A DNA stretch of 64,000 nt from JAFEDN01 sp963818985 (GCA_963818985.1 CAWFUJ010000009.1:62001-126000); one strand, 5' to 3'; shown: positions 36,812-45,229, counted from the first letter of the stretch. Notes: generated by a model from the letters alone, not told the origin. A program made the numbers and translations.

Positions 36812-36975
36812 CCTCGTCGCCTAAACAACGAAAAAATCAGCGCGATGACAAATAAAACGATAAAGATAAAGAAAATTATTTTAGCAATTGATGCTGAGGC
36901 AGCAGCTATACCTGTAAATCCGAAAACAGCTGCGATAATTGCTATTATCAAAAATGTTAATACCCAACCTAACAT
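36808..36975 (-). CDS. DUF1328 (YtjA-like) small membrane protein
   Basis: A 55-residue protein too short for most ORF callers. It reads MLGWVLTFLIIAIIAAVFG, then FTGIAAASASIAKIIFFIF and an IALIFSLFRRRG end: two membrane helices joined by the Gly/Ala/Ser-rich turn that defines DUF1328/YtjA. GGGGA precedes the ATG by 6 bases. Function is unknown; relatives are often stress- or stationary-phase-induced. It lies directly upstream of ku, on the same strand, 102 bp before it. Confidence 0.88.
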   Translation of the reverse strand: MLGWVLTFLIIAIIAAVFGFTGIAAASASIAKIIFFIFIVLFVIALIFSLFRRRG

Positions 36976-37052
36976 ATCATTCCCCTTGGTTTTTTATTGA
37001 ATAATTGTAGGATAATAGTGCATTTTTTGCAATTTTATTTACATGAGAAATT

Positions 37053-37081
37053 TTGACAAACTTAAATTTCTATCCTAAATT
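37053..37081 (+). promoter_or_regulatory. putative sigma-70 promoter
   Basis: TTGACA (37053-37058), a 17-base spacer and TAAATT (37076-37081). It lies 137 bp before the hydrophilin-like gene. The predicted leader contains two hairpins (TGCCCT/AGGGCA near 37116 and GGTTGTTA/TTAACAACC near 37148), which could regulate translation or mRNA stability. Confidence 0.5.
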
Positions 37082-37217
37082 TTTACGTGAAGTCTTTACT
37101 TTATTTTATTTGAATTCTGCCCTTAATTTTTGAGGGCAAATGAGGGTGGTTGTTAGTTTTTTATATTTAACAACCAGAAAGTAAATGTGATTTATCACAA
37201 AATTGGGAGAATTTAAA

Positions 37218-37457
37218 ATGGCACTAAATCAAAATCCACAAGGACAACGGGATCGTCGCGATGGTGACGAAGCAGACCAACAACGTGACAATCATCGTCA
37301 TGCACAAGCCGGCCAACAAGCAGGCAATCAACCAAATCGTCCAGGCGAAGGTGGCCAACAACCAGGAAAAAATCGTCCTGGACAAGGTGGTCAACAGCCC
37401 GGCAAAAACCGACCAGAAAATCCTGATCAAAATGAACCAAGAAATCCACCACGTTAA
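37218..37457 (+). CDS. hydrophilin-like disordered small protein
   Basis: A 79-residue protein made almost only of Gln, Gly, Asn, Pro, Arg, Asp and Glu, with no hydrophobic core. A GQGGQQPGKNRP unit is repeated twice. High Gly content and extreme hydrophilicity match the definition of hydrophilins, which protect proteins during drying or osmotic stress; that role is inferred from composition. GGGAG lies 9 bases before ATG 37218. Antisense frames covering it are composition shadows. It precedes csbD by 21 bp, probably in one transcript. Confidence 0.7.
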   Translation: MALNQNPQGQRDRRDGDEADQQRDNHRHAQAGQQAGNQPNRPGEGGQQPGKNRPGQGGQQPGKNRPENPDQNEPRNPPR

Positions 37458-37478
37458 TTTTTGAGAGGAGTACTGGCA

Positions 37479-37700
37479 ATGATGAACAAAAATATATTTG
37501 AAGGAAATTGGATGCAAATTAAAGGTAAACTTAAACAACAGTGGGGCAAATTTACGGATGACGAAATCGATCAAATGGAAGGACAATATGACAAAATTGC
37601 AGGTGCTCTACAAAAAAAATATGGATATGATCAAGAACGTACTGAAAAGGAATTGGAAAATTTTGCAGTAAAAAATAGATTAGATAAAAGCAGACATTAG
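37479..37700 (+). CDS. CsbD-family stress protein
   Basis: A 73-residue CsbD-like protein: NIFEGNWMQIKGKLKQQWGKFTDDEI, then EGQYDKIAGALQKKYG. The family is small, helical and induced by general stress or stationary phase in many bacteria; its molecular function is unknown. GAGAGGAG lies before the tandem ATGATG start. A strong terminator follows 26 bp after the stop, closing a two-gene transcript with the hydrophilin-like gene. Confidence 0.92.
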   Translation: MMNKNIFEGNWMQIKGKLKQQWGKFTDDEIDQMEGQYDKIAGALQKKYGYDQERTEKELENFAVKNRLDKSRH

Positions 37701-37725
37701 AAATTGGTAAATGTAAGTTAAGTTA

Positions 37726-37767
37726 AACCTAATCGTTGCAGTATTCGCTGCAACGGTTGGTTTTTTT
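37726..37767 (+). terminator. rho-independent terminator after csbD
   Basis: A long stem (AACC..AATCGTTGCAG with CTGCAACG.TTGGTT) closes a TATTCG loop and is followed by seven T (37761-37767). Confidence 0.88.
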
Positions 37768-37896
37768 ACACTCCTTTAGCAATTATCGCCCCACATAAAT
37801 AAATATTGTTTCTTTATTGAACTTGCAATTTCCTATTGCTATAATATTTAATGTCTTATGTTGATAAATATCCCAACTTAAAGGAGGGGAAGAGTT

Positions 37897-38352
37897 ATGA
37901 AAAAAATATTATCTATAATGGCTATCACCATCACGTCGACTGGTTTATTGATCTCTGGCTGTACTCCCGGCCAAAATGTCCCAGGAGCTACTGCTGCAGG
38001 TGCGGTCGCAGGGGGATTAGCAGGGGGATTATTGTTTAAAGGCAGTGCCGCAGGTGTTATTGGCGGCGCATTATTAGGCGGTATTATAGGTAATGCCATT
38101 GGTAATCAAATGGATGCCAATGACCGTGCTAGAATGCAAAATGCGGTGGTATTAGTACCAGAAGATCGAACAACTATCTGGACTAACCCTCGAACTGGAG
38201 TTACATATGAAGTGACCCCTATTCATTCTTATTATTCAACCGGGTATTATTGTCGTGAATACAAAACTCGAGTTTATTTAAATGGACGATGGCAAACCGC
38301 TTATGGACATATGTGCAAAATGCCAAATGGAACTTGGAGAGCAATGGAATAA
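37897..38352 (+). CDS. glycine-zipper outer-membrane lipoprotein
   Basis: A 151-residue lipoprotein. The signal ends in LLISGC (lipobox, Cys about 22). Residues 33-70 are a glycine-zipper 2TM domain (AAGAVAGGLAGGLLFKG, GGALLGGIIGNAIG) as in SlyB and the rickettsial 17-kDa antigen. The C-terminal part (75-151) carries DRTTIWTNPRTGVTYEVTP and Cys-containing YYCREYKTRV, typical of the same group (surface antigen-like). AAAGGAGGGG precedes the ATG, a very strong ribosome site. It has its own promoter region, being preceded by the csbD terminator. Confidence 0.88.
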   Translation: MKKILSIMAITITSTGLLISGCTPGQNVPGATAAGAVAGGLAGGLLFKGSAAGVIGGALLGGIIGNAIGNQMDANDRARMQNAVVLVPEDRTTIWTNPRTGVTYEVTPIHSYYSTGYYCREYKTRVYLNGRWQTAYGHMCKMPNGTWRAME

Positions 38353-38368
38353 TGAAGAGTTTAATCTC

Positions 38369-39370
38369 ATGATAAGTTCGCTGTTTCCTAAGGTAAGGAT
38401 GCGGCGATTACGCCATCCCGCAAATTTACGAAATTTGGTAAGAGAAAATCGCTTATCAGTTGATGATATGGTTTTACCACTTTTTATCAAAGAAGGGTAT
38501 GGTATTAAAAATCCTATCAATTCATTATCAGGTCATTATCAGTTTAGTATTGATTGTCTGCGCGAAGAAATCCAAGAAATTATTGATTTAAATATTCCAG
38601 CGGTGATTTTATTTGGTATACCCTTACACAAGGACTCGACTGGATCATCGGCGCTGTCTTCAAATGGCGTTATCCAATCGGCAATCACTGCCATTAAAAA
38701 TTGGGCGCCAAAATTATTAGTGATTTCTGATTTATGTTTTTGTGAATACACTGATCACGGTCATTGTGGTATTATCTCAGCCTACCAGCAGCAAGAAGTG
38801 ATAGTTGATAACGATGCCACTTTGGATTTATTAGCGGCTCAGGCTGTCAGTCATGCTCGAGCCGGCGCTGATATCATTGCCCCGAGTGGGATGATGGATG
38901 GCATGGTGCAGGCTATACGACAAAGCTTAGATCAAAGTGGGTTCTCACATCTACCTATTTTAAGTTATGCAGTTAAATATGCTTCTGCTTTCTATGGTCC
39001 TTTTCGCGAAGCAGCTGGCAGCGGCGCACCACAGTATGGGGGTCGACAAACTTATCAAATGGACCCGGCGAATGCCCACCATGGAATACGTGAGGCCGAG
39101 TTAGATGTTTTAGAAGGAGCGGACATGTTAATGGTCAAACCCGCCCATACTTATTTGGATATGATTTATCGAGTAAAACAACGTTTCCCTGGGTTACCCT
39201 TGGGAGCTTATCATGTCAGTGGCGAGTATGCGATGTTAAAAGCTGCAGCTGCCCAAGGTTGGATAGATGAACAGCGAGCCATGCTTGAAGCGTTAATTTC
39301 TATAAAACGTGCAGGTGCTGATTTTATTATTACTTATTTTGCAAAAGAAATAGCGAAATTATCTTTATGA
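38369..39370 (+). CDS. hemB: delta-aminolevulinic acid dehydratase (porphobilinogen synthase)
   Basis: A 333-residue enzyme joining two 5-aminolevulinate molecules. The zinc site DLCFCEYTDHGHCGI (three Cys) and both Schiff-base lysines (YAVKYASAFYGPFREA and MLMVKPAHTYLD) are present, with the GAYHVSGEYAM end. The ORF is open from 38282, overlapping the lipoprotein gene; ATG 38369 gives the family-typical start ahead of RMRRLRHPANLRNLV. It leads a four-gene operon with overlapping starts. Confidence 0.95.
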   Translation: MISSLFPKVRMRRLRHPANLRNLVRENRLSVDDMVLPLFIKEGYGIKNPINSLSGHYQFSIDCLREEIQEIIDLNIPAVILFGIPLHKDSTGSSALSSNGVIQSAITAIKNWAPKLLVISDLCFCEYTDHGHCGIISAYQQQEVIVDNDATLDLLAAQAVSHARAGADIIAPSGMMDGMVQAIRQSLDQSGFSHLPILSYAVKYASAFYGPFREAAGSGAPQYGGRQTYQMDPANAHHGIREAELDVLEGADMLMVKPAHTYLDMIYRVKQRFPGLPLGAYHVSGEYAMLKAAAAQGWIDEQRAMLEALISIKRAGADFIITYFAKEIAKLSL

Positions 39371-40263
39371 TTAAAAATATTTTCATTGGCGCTGATGGCG
39401 GAGGCACTAAAACTAAATTGATTGTCGAAGATGAAGCAGGTCTTTTGCTTGGTCAAGCACGCAGTGGTCCAGCCAATATTCGTAATTCAGTTGAACAAGC
39501 GTGGGATTCAATCGATACTGGAGTAAAAGAAGCTTTAAACCAAGCACAAATTTCTTTAACTGATCATAATTATCGTTTTCATATTGGTTTAGGTTTAGCA
39601 GGCACTGAAGATCCAGTTGCTTCTGAGAAATTTCTTTCAAGAGAACATCTATTTACAACCCTAGTTTTAGATTCCGATGCTTACGCCGCTTGCTTAGGTG
39701 TGCATGACTGCCAAGATGGAGCCATTATTATTATTGGCACAGGAGTGGTTGGCTATGAGCTTTATCAATCTGAACGCTACGTAGTGGGTGGGTGGGGCTT
39801 CCCTCAAGGTGATATCGGTGGCGGGGCTTGGTTAGGATTAGAAGCGGTTCGCCTTACTTTTAAAAGCATTGACGGACGTGTTCATGAAACCCCGTTACTT
39901 AAAGCTGTTTTTGCAAAATTTAATAATGATGTGGGTAAAATTGTCTCATGGTCGACAAAGGCCAGACCCATGGATTTTGCTACGATTGCACCCATTGTCA
40001 TTGAACATATTCAAAGAGAAGATTCTCATGCAATTGACTTGATCGAAGAAGCAGCTAGAGAAATTGATGAAATAGCAGCGACCATGGAAAGACGCTTGCC
40101 TCCGCATCCGGCTCCTTTATCTTGTTGCTTGCTCGGAGGGATTGCGCCTTTTATTCAAGCGCGGGCATGTGAAGAATTAAAGTCACGTTTAGTACCACGG
40201 AAACATGATGCGCCAAAAGGAGCTATTTACATGGTGAGACAAAAAGTCTTAGGAACTTTTTGA
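39367..40263 (+). CDS. N-acetylglucosamine kinase, BadF/BadG family
   Basis: A 298-residue sugar kinase of the BadF/BadG/BcrA/BcrD ATPase fold. PHOSPHATE-1 motif IGADGGGTKTK is at 6-16; LGLAGTEDP and the IIIGTGVVGYELY phosphate-2 region follow, then GGWGFPQGDIGGGAWLGLEA, characteristic of N-acetylglucosamine kinases. It would phosphorylate GlcNAc to GlcNAc-6-P, the substrate of NagA two genes on. Its ATG overlaps the hemB stop (ATGA). Bacteria with peptidoglycan or chitin salvage use this pair. Confidence 0.88.
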   Translation: MIKNIFIGADGGGTKTKLIVEDEAGLLLGQARSGPANIRNSVEQAWDSIDTGVKEALNQAQISLTDHNYRFHIGLGLAGTEDPVASEKFLSREHLFTTLVLDSDAYAACLGVHDCQDGAIIIIGTGVVGYELYQSERYVVGGWGFPQGDIGGGAWLGLEAVRLTFKSIDGRVHETPLLKAVFAKFNNDVGKIVSWSTKARPMDFATIAPIVIEHIQREDSHAIDLIEEAAREIDEIAATMERRLPPHPAPLSCCLLGGIAPFIQARACEELKSRLVPRKHDAPKGAIYMVRQKVLGTF

Positions 40264-40841
40264 TGCAATCCATTGTTTCTATGTTGCAAACCTTAGTTGC
40301 AACCATTGAAGATAATCTTTTTTTATTACTCAGTTTGGTATTTGCATTATGGATGTTACAATTTGTTAATGCCATGATCGGATATCGACTCAACTATTTC
40401 GGTTTAATACCAAGAACGGGGCGAGGACTGATTGGTATTTTTCTTTCTCCATTTCTACACGCCAGCGCCAATCATTTATTTTTCAATACCATTCCTTTGA
40501 TCGTATTTGCTTGTTTTATTCTGGTGGGCGGACGGTTGTTTTTTTTTAAAGTGAGCATCACTATTATTTTATTATCAGGTATTTTAGTTTGGCTATTTGG
40601 GAGACGCGCTATTCATATAGGCGCGAGTGGTTTGATCATGGGTTATTGGGGATATTTATTGATTAATGCTTATCATCAGCCAAGTTTAATGGCGATTGTA
40701 TTAGCCTTAGTAAGTTTATATTATTTTGGAGGTTTATTTTTTGGTTTATTTCCTGGCGATAAAGCAGTTTCTTGGGAAGGACATTTATCCGGTTGTCTTG
40801 CAGGTGTCGCTGCCAATTATTTATTTCCAATGCCCATATGA
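40263..40841 (+). CDS. rhomboid-family intramembrane protease
   Basis: A 192-residue six-helix membrane protein. Rhomboid features: an N-terminal HASANHLFFN (HxxxN) in TM2, the nucleophile in IHIGASGLIMGY (GxSG) in TM4, and the catalytic His in WEGHLSGCLAG in TM6. Rhomboids cleave membrane proteins within the bilayer. The ATG overlaps the kinase stop (TGATG), and the 3' end overlaps nagA (ATGA), so it is expressed together with amino-sugar genes, an unexplained pairing. Confidence 0.9.
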   Translation: MQSIVSMLQTLVATIEDNLFLLLSLVFALWMLQFVNAMIGYRLNYFGLIPRTGRGLIGIFLSPFLHASANHLFFNTIPLIVFACFILVGGRLFFFKVSITIILLSGILVWLFGRRAIHIGASGLIMGYWGYLLINAYHQPSLMAIVLALVSLYYFGGLFFGLFPGDKAVSWEGHLSGCLAGVAANYLFPMPI

Positions 40842-42034
40842 AAACCCAATCTGCTGAAATTTTTATCGATGGATTAACTGTTCATACCGACCAAGAATCC
40901 TTGCCTAATTCATCCGTGTGGATTTCTAATCATAAAATCAAAGCAATTTCTGCACCTTTTTCTAAATTTACACAGAAACAGGACAGACAAGTTTTACATT
41001 TTCCATCAAATTATCATTTAATTCCTGGCCGCATTGATCTGCATATCCATGGGGCAGGCGGAGCAGATTTTATGGATGCCACCCCGGAAGCGCTAAACAA
41101 AATCTGCACTGCTTTAGTTTCAGAGGGAACCACAAGTTTTTTAGCGACAACAGTCACCGAATCCGCGACTAAGATTGAAAACGCTTTAAAAAACCTCTAT
41201 CAGTATCAACAACAAGAATCTTCCAAATTGGGGGTTGAAATCTTGGGGGTGCATTTAGAAGGCCCTTTTATTTCTCCAAAACAAATTGGAGCTCACCAAG
41301 CAAAAATGATTTTGTTACCAAATTTATCGTTATTTGATAGTTGGCAAACTTGCTCAGGAAATCAAATTAGGTTAGTGACTTTAGCACCCGAACAGCCTGG
41401 CGCTATTTCACTCATTAATCATTTGATCCAACGTGGCGTGATAGCTGCAATAGGACATACCGATGCAGATTTTTCCACCACAGAGCTTGCGATTAATGCA
41501 GGTGCTCACCACGCCACTCATTTGTTCAATGCGATGCGTGGTTTTCACCATCGTGATCCTGGGTGTTTGGGAGCATTACTGTTAGATTCACGCGTGACGG
41601 CTGAATTAATTGTGGATGGTTATCATCTGCATCCAGCAGCTTTGCATTTAGCGCTACAAACTAAGGGCCTATCGAAGATTATATTAGTCACCGATGGTAT
41701 GCGTGCTAAATGTTGTGCTGAAGAAGGGGAATTTGAATTAGGGGGGCAATCTGTCATCGTAAAAAATGGCGCCGCACGGCTATCTAACGGTACTCTTGCT
41801 GGGAGTATTTTAACAATGTCTAAAGCAGTTAAAAATCTTTTACAGCTCACCCAGTGTAGCTTGCAAGATTCTATTATTTTAACTAGCGTTAATCCGGCTA
41901 AAGCATTAAATATATTCGACCACAAAGGAAGCATTGCGGTAGGCAAAGATGCAGATTTGGTGGTACTTAATGAAGAACATGACGTGGTATTAACGATATG
42001 CCGAGGAAATATTTTATATCCTGCGCTCGGCTGA
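40838..42034 (+). CDS. nagA: N-acetylglucosamine-6-phosphate deacetylase
   Basis: A 398-residue metal-dependent amidohydrolase converting GlcNAc-6-P to GlcN-6-P. Metal and substrate motifs: DLHIHGAGGADFMD, GVHLEGPFISP, AAIGHTDAD, HHATHLFNAM and LVTDGMRAK with the catalytic Asp. ATG 40838 overlaps the rhomboid stop (ATGA); the longer frame from 40772 would only translate rhomboid sequence in another frame. No nagB or nagE is in the window. Confidence 0.95.
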   Translation: MKTQSAEIFIDGLTVHTDQESLPNSSVWISNHKIKAISAPFSKFTQKQDRQVLHFPSNYHLIPGRIDLHIHGAGGADFMDATPEALNKICTALVSEGTTSFLATTVTESATKIENALKNLYQYQQQESSKLGVEILGVHLEGPFISPKQIGAHQAKMILLPNLSLFDSWQTCSGNQIRLVTLAPEQPGAISLINHLIQRGVIAAIGHTDADFSTTELAINAGAHHATHLFNAMRGFHHRDPGCLGALLLDSRVTAELIVDGYHLHPAALHLALQTKGLSKIILVTDGMRAKCCAEEGEFELGGQSVIVKNGAARLSNGTLAGSILTMSKAVKNLLQLTQCSLQDSIILTSVNPAKALNIFDHKGSIAVGKDADLVVLNEEHDVVLTICRGNILYPALG

Positions 42035-42046
42035 GCCGCTGCATTT

Positions 42047-42166
42047 CTCGCTGAGTACAGCAAGAAATTACGCTCTGTTTTTATGCTCCGCTCGGCGAAG
42101 CCGATGCTCGCAATGAAGGGGGAGCGCTTCGCGCAGCTCCCCCTTACGATCCCCCATGGCGTAGGG
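42047..42166. repeat. family B repeat, copy 2 (inverted)
   Basis: Inverted match to 9127-9243. It carries the same order of palindromes (TTTCTCGCTGAGTACAGC, CGCTCGGCGAAGCCGATGC, GGGGGAGCGCTTCGCG...CTCCCCC). It fills the gap between convergent nagA and trmL; its G/C-rich hairpin could end transcripts from both. Confidence 0.8.
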
Positions 42167-42211
42167 AATTTGTTATTTTAAATAAAAAAAATTAAAATTA
42201 CCGAGAATTGC

Positions 42212-42683
42212 TTAGGATTTGAAATCACATTGTCGCCAGGCTTCATAAATAATGACTGCGACTGCGTTGGATAAATTCAAACTGCGGGTCGGCGTACACA
42301 TAGGTATACGAATTTTTTGCTGCTCCGTAAATTGTTGCAATATCTGCGAAGGCAAACCTCTCGATTCGGGTCCGAACAAAAATGCATCGTGTAATTGGTA
42401 TTGTCCATGCGCATAATTTTGAGTCGCTTTGGTCGTGCAGGCAAATATTCTTGATGGAGAAAATTGCTCATAAAAGTCTTGAAGGCTTTTATACTCTTTA
42501 ATTTGAGCCCATTCATGATAGTCTAATCCAGCTCTGCGCAATTGCTTTTCACTGAGATCAAAACCTAGCGGATGAATCAAATGCAATTGTGCGCCGGTAT
42601 TAGCGCACAAGCGAATAATATTACCCGTATTTGGTGGGATTTCAGGTTCAAATAAAACAACATTAAACGTAAAGTTTTCTCAT
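42212..42683 (-). CDS. trmL: tRNA (cytidine/uridine-34)-2'-O-methyltransferase, frameshift near start
   Basis: A SPOUT methyltransferase that 2'-O-methylates the wobble base of tRNA-Leu. Key parts: VVLFEPEIPPNTGNIIRLC, RRAGLDYHEW, LFGPESRGLP (SAM loop) and RSLNLSNAVAVIIYE. The first 25 residues are in frame with the rest, but no start codon precedes them. ATG 42683, 2 bases after the mlaA stop, is one frame off. Removing one A from its AAAA run gives MRNFTFNVVLFEPE, the expected start. Without that, only a truncated protein from 42610 would be made. It follows mlaA in one transcript. Confidence 0.85.
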
Positions 42684-42685
42684 TA

Positions 42686-43573
42686 TTAAAGCTCATTCCC
42701 AATATTATCTTCCTCCGGTGACAGAGTATCAACAGGAGTCGCTTCGTCTGTATAGGGAGGGAAATTAGTTTCGTGGAGATTTTTTTCAATCTGATGATTT
42801 CGATTTTGTAAATAAGCGCTGCGAACGAAAATATAGGGATCAAAAGCATCATGGACCAATTTATCAGCCGCCAACAACTCGGCACGTTCTCTCACCACGT
42901 TAACGCCAACAGCGATATAATTGTAGTAGACAGGCCGCATATAATTGAAAGGCCAAGTTGCGCCATTGGCGATTTTACCAAAAGCATCGCGAGTGGTCGA
43001 AGGCCCTAAGAAAGGCAACATGAGAAAAGGCTGGGGTTTAAGACCATTTTGCCCGCCCCAGTAGGCCAACGTTAATCCAAAATCTTCGTGATGTTTGGGA
43101 AGCCCGGCAAGAGTAGCAATATCAAATAAGCCACCAATACCGACCGTAGTATTTAAAATAAAACGCCAAGTATCAGCGACCAAATAAGCACTTTTGCCCT
43201 GAAAAATATCGTTAGGAATAGTTGTTAACATATCCAGATTATCGAAAAAGTTATTAACTCCCTTGCGTATTGGAGTAGGTGTTATGAAGTCATAACCGGA
43301 AGCTATGGGCCGTAAAATAAAAGTGTCAAGTGCATCGTTAAATTTATAGATGCCACGATTAATTTTCTCATAAGGGTCAACATTAACAGCGGTTTGATCG
43401 TCAGTAGAGATCACAGTATCCGCTTTCGAGTTCGCTATTGGTTTTTTGGCGATGGTGGTAGGTTTAGGATTTTTATTACTGGTATTGGCACAACCGATCA
43501 AATTGAAACTTCCGGTTAATATCAGAGCCGGAATCAAGGTTTTTTTAAAATCCATATTGAAAATCTTATACAT
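42686..43573 (-). CDS. mlaA: MlaA/VacJ outer-membrane lipoprotein
   Basis: A 295-residue lipoprotein that removes mislocalised phospholipids from the outer leaflet and passes them to MlaC. The signal ends in SFNLIGC (Cys about 28), a variable linker follows, then the MlaA core: DPYEKINRGIYKFNDALDTF, PIRKGVNNFFDNL, VGIGGLFDIATLAGL and WGGQNGLKPQPFLMLPFLGPST. GGGAG is 5 bases before ATG 43573, preferred over the upstream Met at 43618. The mlaFEDCB genes are not here. Confidence 0.93.
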   Translation of the reverse strand: MYKIFNMDFKKTLIPALILTGSFNLIGCANTSNKNPKPTTIAKKPIANSKADTVISTDDQTAVNVDPYEKINRGIYKFNDALDTFILRPIASGYDFITPTPIRKGVNNFFDNLDMLTTIPNDIFQGKSAYLVADTWRFILNTTVGIGGLFDIATLAGLPKHHEDFGLTLAYWGGQNGLKPQPFLMLPFLGPSTTRDAFGKIANGATWPFNYMRPVYYNYIAVGVNVVRERAELLAADKLVHDAFDPYIFVRSAYLQNRNHQIEKNLHETNFPPYTDEATPVDTLSPEEDNIGNEL

Positions 43574-43650
43574 AAAAACTCCCATTTCTGTCAGCTGATA
43601 AGATATGCTAAACTGCACATTTAGTCAATTCTTGAGTTCGAGGAGTCGTG

Positions 43651-45027
43651 ATGGGACGCATTCACATTCTAGGCATATGTGATCCGTTTATGGTAGGGAT
43701 TGCATTAATCGCTCGTGAACTGGGTTATCAAGTTTCTGGATCAGACCAAAGTGTTTCTATGTCGGAAACTTTGGCAGCTGCGGGGATTTTGATTCAGGAA
43801 GGGTATGATCCTGCACATTTGCGGCCATTACCCGATTTATTGATCGTCGGAAACGCTATTTGTCGAGGCAATCCACAATTAGAATATGCTTTAAATAAAA
43901 ATTTACCTTATACTTCAGCACCGCAGTGGCTAGCTGAACACGTGCTGCAGAAACGCCATGTTTTAGCGGTGGCTGGTACTCACGGGAAAACCACGACCAG
44001 CAGTATTCTAGCTTGGATCCTGACTCAGGCTAATCTCAATCCGGGATATTTAATAGGTGGAGAGCCGCTCAACTTTCCAAATAATGCCTCATTAGGCAAA
44101 CCCCCTTATTTTGTGATAGAAGCTGATGAGGCCGATACAGCCTTTTTTGACAATCGCTCTAAATTTTTGCATTATCGCCCTCGCACTTTAGTGATTAACA
44201 ATTTGGAACATGATCATGTGGATATTTTCCCGGATCTGGAAGCAATCAGAAAACAATTCCAAAATTTATTGCGCACGGTCCCGCCAAGCGGGATCATCGT
44301 CTACCCTGCTGACGATAAAGAAATTCCGGAGGTAGTGAACCGTGGTTGCTGGTCGGCGACCCATACAATTGCCACCGCTGATAGCGTCTGGCATGCTCGT
44401 AATAAAAATGCAGATTGCAGCCGATTTGAATTATGGCATCGGGATCAAAAACTGGGAATAGTCAAGTGGTCTATGGTAGGTGACCATAATGTACGTAATG
44501 CGTTAGCGGCTGCAGCAGCCGCTCATGAGGTGGGAGTCACCAGCGAAGCGGTTATCGCCGGACTCAGAAGTTTTCAAGGGGTTAAGCGCCGCTTGGAAAT
44601 TCGTGGCACCATCAATGATATTACAGTATATGACGATTTTGCCCATCACCCGACTTCTATTGCCGCCACCTTGAAGGCTTTACGGAGTAAGGTGGGGGAA
44701 AAGCACATTATTGCGGTGTTACAATTTGGTTCTAATACGATGAACGCTGGTACGCATCGCCATATTTTGGCTCAATCATTGCGTCAAGCCGATAAAATTA
44801 TCCTTTTACGACCCGAGAAATGGGATATTAATTCATTAGTTAGAGAATTAGCGCCACGAGCAATCGCTTTTGAACGAGTTGATTTGATAATTGAACATTT
44901 GATATCGGAATTACAAGTGGATGATCAGGTCTTAATAATGAGTAATAAAGGTTTTGAGAGTATTCACCAGCGTTTACTCAAACGCCTCAGTCAACAAACG
45001 TCTATTCCTGTCGTCGATGTTTGTTAA
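43651..45027 (+). CDS. mpl: murein tripeptide ligase Mpl
   Basis: A 458-residue Mur ligase that joins recycled L-Ala-D-Glu-mesoDAP to UDP-MurNAc. The N-terminal MurC-like domain starts HILGICDPFM and SGSDQS; the P-loop is GTHGKTTTSS; FVIEADEADTAFFD is Mpl-specific; the C-terminal domain has YDDFAHHPTSIAAT. AGGAG precedes GTG/ATG at 43648/43651; ATG is preferred. It indicates peptidoglycan recycling, matching NagK/NagA in the same region. It diverges from mlaA. Confidence 0.94.
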   Translation: MGRIHILGICDPFMVGIALIARELGYQVSGSDQSVSMSETLAAAGILIQEGYDPAHLRPLPDLLIVGNAICRGNPQLEYALNKNLPYTSAPQWLAEHVLQKRHVLAVAGTHGKTTTSSILAWILTQANLNPGYLIGGEPLNFPNNASLGKPPYFVIEADEADTAFFDNRSKFLHYRPRTLVINNLEHDHVDIFPDLEAIRKQFQNLLRTVPPSGIIVYPADDKEIPEVVNRGCWSATHTIATADSVWHARNKNADCSRFELWHRDQKLGIVKWSMVGDHNVRNALAAAAAAHEVGVTSEAVIAGLRSFQGVKRRLEIRGTINDITVYDDFAHHPTSIAATLKALRSKVGEKHIIAVLQFGSNTMNAGTHRHILAQSLRQADKIILLRPEKWDINSLVRELAPRAIAFERVDLIIEHLISELQVDDQVLIMSNKGFESIHQRLLKRLSQQTSIPVVDVC

Positions 45028-45229
45028 GTTGCAAACCATAGACCAACCAGATACTGGCAATTATCGCAAGTATAATTGCCGAACCTAGTAAAAATGAAAA
45101 ATAATAGCAATTTGAAAAAAAAAGGTAAGCCACGAAGCTTGCTCCTATAAATAAAAATAGGCTCTTTAATAAGGACTTCACGGACTTTGGGTTTAAGAAT
45201 AAATTAAGTTTTAGTTCTGAAATTTTCAT
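45002..45229 (-). CDS. small two-helix membrane protein
   Basis: Unrecognised, 75 residues, two hydrophobic helices (about 22-38 and 46-66) and a basic end (NKHRRQE). The pattern recalls the N-terminal part of YgfX-like proteins, but the similarity is weak. It overlaps the mpl 3' end by 26 bp and has no clear ribosome site. Confidence 0.45.
   Translation of the reverse strand: MKISELKLNLFLNPKSVKSLLKSLFLFIGASFVAYLFFSNCYYFSFLLGSAIILAIIASIWLVYGLQLNKHRRQE

Noticed and set aside
36755..37000. 81-codon plus-strand frame
   Set aside because: It is antisense to the DUF1328 gene, whose 55-residue product is clearly recognisable on the minus strand.
37213..37586. Minus-strand frames opposite the hydrophilin-like and csbD genes
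   Set aside because: Val/Asp/Leu-rich composition is an antisense shadow; the plus strand has ribosome sites and the CsbD family match.
42577..42885. 102-codon minus-strand frame spanning the trmL start
   Set aside because: It reads the trmL N-terminus and the mlaA end in the wrong frame; conserved residues appear only in the other frames.
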